From Forficula auricularia (lineage: Eukaryota > Arthropoda > Insecta > Dermaptera > Forficulidae), in assembly GCA_024734495.1 (NCBI GenBank), contig JALMQS010000132.1, positions 2,612,789 to 2,676,788 of the forward strand: 64,000 nt of DNA. The letters are read 5' to 3'. The translations under genes were made by a program, and so were the position numbers. Position 1 is the first letter of the stretch, and every line of letters starts with the position of its first letter. A model generated the notes under the pieces. The model saw nothing but the letters and a program-made list of their open reading frames with translations. It ran no database searches and had not been told where the DNA came from. Below, piece after piece: positions 60,383 to 64,000 of the stretch.

Positions 60383-61193
60383 TCTGTTGGTGACTCTTAA
60401 GATTAGTAGGACTTGTCACCTGGGCTATCGTGGACCTGACACATAATTGGCCTTAAGATAGTTTACTATTCAAAAGTGTGAAATATGTAGATATCTAATG
60501 CTAAAATGACATTCCCAGAAAATGACAAACTAAACTCTTGCTTTTCTCTTCATGACTCAATTTACAGGGTATGACCAGCTTATTCTCAGATTCCAGGCTA
60601 TGACTTATGTACTTGAAAACTACTAATAGATATAACAGATGCTGTGGGCCGAGGTGGGAGGCTGTTCTCATGGGTCTGACTACCACCTGTCAAGCTGATT
60701 CAACACTAATAAAAAAAATCAAACACCTGAAAAACTTTCTTTATACGTACATAAAATGGCTCTATTAAAACTATTTTTTTTTAAATTTTTGGACTACTAT
60801 TTTAGAAATTTTAAAAAATAGTTGGTGTAAACCTAAATGTTTCCCAACAACATTGGAATTCAAAAGGCCTGAGTCCAGCCTGACATCTCAGAACTGAATA
60901 TGGTTTCTCATTTAAACACACAAATTTTTAAAATTAAGCAATTTAAAATTCACATTTAAATATTAAATGTTTTCATGACTTTGGTACTACACTTTTTGTA
61001 CAATCGTATTCATGGATGGCGCGGTAGGACATCTAGAACAAGCAACTAGATATTTATATCTCTCGACTACCCATTTTAGGGATCTGAATTTTAGATGTAT
61101 CGTTATTTTAATTAACTGCAAACTATCTTCGTTTTGAAAAATATATTGGACTACTGAAATGATGTAAATTATTTTTTCGGTTTCGAAGTCAAA

Positions 61194-61278
61194 ATGAATG
61201 AACTTGAAGAATTCGACTCAAAATGCTACCGTATGAACGGAAGAGATCGGAAGACGAGTTGCTAGTTGAACTCGTTCG
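61194..61278 (+). other. Possible gene start truncated by assembly gap
   Basis: Two ATG codons with the arthropod-like context caaaATG occur at 61194 and 61223. The second frame reads MLPYERKRSEDELLVELVR and is open into the gap at 61279; the first closes after 23 codons. The stretch is GC-richer than usual here. agatcggaaga within it equals the first bases of a common sequencing adapter, so part may be artefact. Confidence 0.25.
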
Positions 61279-61378
61279 NNNNNNNNNNNNNNNNNNNNNN
61301 NNNNNNNNNNNNNNNNNNNNNNNNNNNNNNNNNNNNNNNNNNNNNNNNNNNNNNNNNNNNNNNNNNNNNNNNNNNNNN
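61279..61378. other. Assembly gap, 100 N
   Basis: Exactly 100 undetermined bases, the conventional length for a gap of unknown size. The order or identity of the sequence on its two sides is therefore not proven by the window. Confidence 0.99.
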
Positions 61379-61473
61379 ATTATTATTATTAAAGGGCCTC
61401 CACATCTCCTATTATAGCCCTCCGATCCTCCCCCTCCAGATGAGTGGCTCAGGGTGTGGCCACAGCAGAACGC

Positions 61474-61506
61474 TATAAAAACCTTTGTATGCTGTGGTCA
61501 CTCAGT
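61474..61506 (+). promoter_or_regulatory. TATA box plus initiator, copy 2
   Basis: tataaaaa at 61474 and tcagt at 61502-61506, again 30 bp from first T to initiator A. Sequence as in copy 1. Confidence 0.5.
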
Positions 61507-61679
61507 AAAAAAATAGCAATTATAATTCTGTTCATTGGGACAAAATAATAAATATAAATATAAGTCAAAAAAAAAAAAAAAACTAAAAAATCACTGGGAT
61601 AGAAAGAAAAAAAGAAAAAATAAATAAATTAATTAATCAATTAATTAAACAAATAAAAACAAACTTGAGTTGCTTACCA

Positions 61680-62695
61680 AAAAAGAATTTAGTCTTTTTG
61701 ATTTAAGTCGATTCTTCTACATTTTCAGTAGAGGTTTCCATTAATAGTCAAAACATCAAAAATGGAATTCAATAAGGTTATTCCTCTAGTATTAGATAAG
61801 AATCGATCGTTATTTTTGATTTTAAGTCGATTCCTCCATGTCTTCAGCAATGGTTACCAATAATAATCGAAACGTCAAAAACCTAATGTAGAATTGTTAT
61901 TCCTCAAGTATTAGATGAGAATCGATCGCTATTTTTGATTTTAAGTCGATTCCTCTATGTCTTCAGCAATGGTTACCAATAAAAACCGAAACGTCAAAAA
62001 TCCAATATAGAATGGTTATTCCTCAAGTATTAGATGAGAATCGATGGCTATTTTTGATTTTAAAGTCGATTTCTCTATGTCTTCAGCAATGGTTACCAAT
62101 AAAAACCGAAACGTCAAAAATCAATATAGAATGATTATTCCTCAAGTACTAGATGAGAATCAATCGCTATTTTTGGTTTAAAGTCGATTTCTCTATGTCT
62201 TCAGCAATGGTTACTAATAAAAACCGAAACGTCAAAAATCAATATAGAATGATTATTCCTCAAGTACTAGATGAGAATCAATCGCTATTTTTGGTTTAAA
62301 GTCGATTTCTCTATGTCTTCAGCAATGGTTACTAATAAAAACCGAAACGTCAAAAATCCAATATAGAATGATTATTCCTCAAGTACTAGATGAGAATCAA
62401 TCGCTATTTTTGGTTTAAAGTCGATTTCTCTATGTCTTCAGCAATGGTTACTAATAAAAACCGAAACGTCAAAAATCCAATATAGAATGATTATTCCTCA
62501 AATACTAGATGAGAATCAATCGCTATTTTTGGTTTAAAGTCGATTTCTCTATGTCTTCAGCAATGGTTACTAATAAAAACCGAAACGTCAAAAATCCAAT
62601 ATAGAATGATTATTCCTCAAGTACTAGATGAGAATCAATCGCTATTTTTGGTTTAAAAATCGATTTCTCTGTCTTCAGCAAAGGTAACGGATAAG
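61680..62695 (+). repeat. Minisatellite, copy 2
   Basis: Anchors (a/g)ttattcctc at 61777, 61896, 62015, 62134, 62252, 62371, 62490 and 62609, a very regular 118-119 bp period. The same number of anchors as copy 1, with a slightly different order of variants in the first units. Confidence 0.93.
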
Positions 62696-64000
62696 AAAAC
62701 AACGCAGTTGCTATGGTTACTCATAAAAATTCCTCCCAAATTTTTAGCATTTCACAGAGAGAAGCCTATCCATTCTTACTTAAGCAAGGCTAAATGAGCT
62801 ATATTAAAACTTTCAAATGAATAAATTTTAAAGAATTTAAAAATTAAAAAAAGTACCATCTTACTCTAGAGTAAAGTACTTTAAAATATAATTTTACTAA
62901 AAACTTTATTTAACCTTTTTTGTGGTCCCCAAGGTACTTAATTAGGATATTAAATTTCATCAAAATTGGTTAAGTCATTTTCAAGATATTTAGAAAAAAC
63001 TAAAAAAGTACTGAAATAAAGTACTAATGTTTGTGGGCCGATATGTACCAAAAACTAATCAGCGCTTCATTTTGTTAAACTAATGGTAGGTTTTCAATTT
63101 CATTTCAATCGGTGTAACGGTGTGGAAAAAATCGTGGGCCAAAAAAACGATAACATCCATACATCCATCCATACATACATCCATCCGCACGCACTAAATG
63201 AAAAAATGGCACTTTTTGGCCTCTCGACGAGACCCCATGTAATTTTTGGCAAAACCGTCACGTGCTAAAATTCAACCTAATTGAATACTACAATTTGTGA
63301 CTTTAATTGAGTCCATGGGTTCCGTAGTCTTTACCTGAGGACCCTTTGAAGCCACGCTTGCCCGAGAGCGATTACAATACTTTACCCATGCTTTGCATTG
63401 GATAAAGTAAAAAAAAAACTTTGAAATTATATCAATTTGAGCATAAGTAATTATTCTTTTTTAGCTTACTTAATAATTTTCTAGATTAACATGTTTAAAT
63501 TAACTCTTTTCAAGACCAGCTTATAATTATTGTTAAAGTGTGATTAAAATAAGGTTATTTTTCACTAAACTAAGCGAAGTGATAGTGGAATATATTTTAT
63601 TCGTGGACGAGCTTCTCTTTTATATTTTTTTTTCTTTTATTCTTTTCTTTTTTCCATCATAGAATATTCTTTAAATAAAGACCTAAGTCCTTTCGCGCTT
63701 TTGAGTTTTCAATGGGACTTGGTAACGAAATACTAAGCTTAGTTGAGTATTGAACTTTATGTCATTTACATAATCGCTTACTAATATTTCAATCACTTGG
63801 AGTATAGTTCATGATTCATGAATGCAATTCGTTTTCAAAGATAGACGTCGATTAAATATATAAATCCTTGAAATAATATTTTGGCCAGATTATCAGAGAT
63901 TTTACATTTTGAGTAAAAAACAAAAAATGTTCAAAAATGCTAATTTTAGTGATTGGAAAAATTTTTATTCAAATAAAAGTTTGAGCTAGAAAGTTGAAAC

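Larger units (their letters stand above)
61379..64000 (+). repeat. Large direct repeat, copy 2
   Basis: Follows the gap directly and matches 52757-55380 from its first bases (attattattattaaagggcc) to the window end. It has the same promoter-like block, minisatellite with eight anchors, and repeats G and C. Differences are few substitutions and small indels, for example an acatacatccatcc expansion near 63170. Confidence 0.92.

Noticed and set aside
52757..64000. Complete LTR retrotransposon with 2.6-kb LTRs
   Set aside because: No gag or pol similarity, primer-binding site or polypurine tract was seen in the 6 kb between the copies, and an assembly gap adjoins the second copy.

Overview
This is a strongly AT-rich, gene-poor stretch of a eukaryotic nuclear genome. 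An arthropod, most likely an insect, fits best. The transposon mix is hAT, pogo/Tigger, Tc1/mariner, a jockey/CR1-type LINE, Mutator-like long-TIR elements and hammerhead-bearing foldback elements. One TATA box sits 30 bp ahead of a TCAGT initiator, as in arthropod core promoters. There is no operon organisation, rRNA, CRISPR array or intact host protein gene. Species identity is inference only.

Layout. 0-8 kb: a foldback element with a 12-bp target-site duplication (TSD), a 633-bp TIR element, hammerhead-bearing foldbacks and a decayed hAT element that still shows transposase motifs. 9 kb: a tRNA-like gene with intact A and B boxes. 10-13 kb: a dispersed-repeat tail, a Tc1/mariner transposase fragment and a hAT-ended composite repeat. 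14.5-17.3 kb: a nested cluster with two TSD-bounded foldbacks and a 1.5-kb inverted repeat split by a third. 18-28 kb: tandem repeats, a second copy of the hAT composite, pogo-like elements, a 446-bp hammerhead-like foldback and a 278-bp hAT MITE. 29-38 kb: a palindromic MITE, a GC-rich island and a cluster of hammerhead-bearing repeats. 39-45.7 kb: two hAT elements with 8-bp TSDs, an internally deleted LINE and a small TIR MITE. 47-50 kb: a dispersed G-rich repeat family holding a Mutator-like element. 52.8-55.4 kb and 61.4-64 kb: two near-identical copies of a unit of at least 2.6 kb carrying a promoter and a 119-bp minisatellite, the second directly after a 100-N assembly gap. 56-61 kb: less repetitive sequence with a few short coding-like frames.

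The most interesting system is a set of short elements built as long inverted repeats. Several are bounded by perfect 12-14 bp TSDs. Several carry, at or near the apex, a hammerhead-ribozyme-like core (CTGANGA, short hairpin, GAAA, then often GTC). This recalls the hammerhead motifs known from Penelope-like retroelements. No reverse transcriptase of that type is present, so these copies would be non-autonomous. A second theme is a 119-bp unit present about twice inside a Mutator-like element and about eight times in the promoter-bearing duplicated unit.
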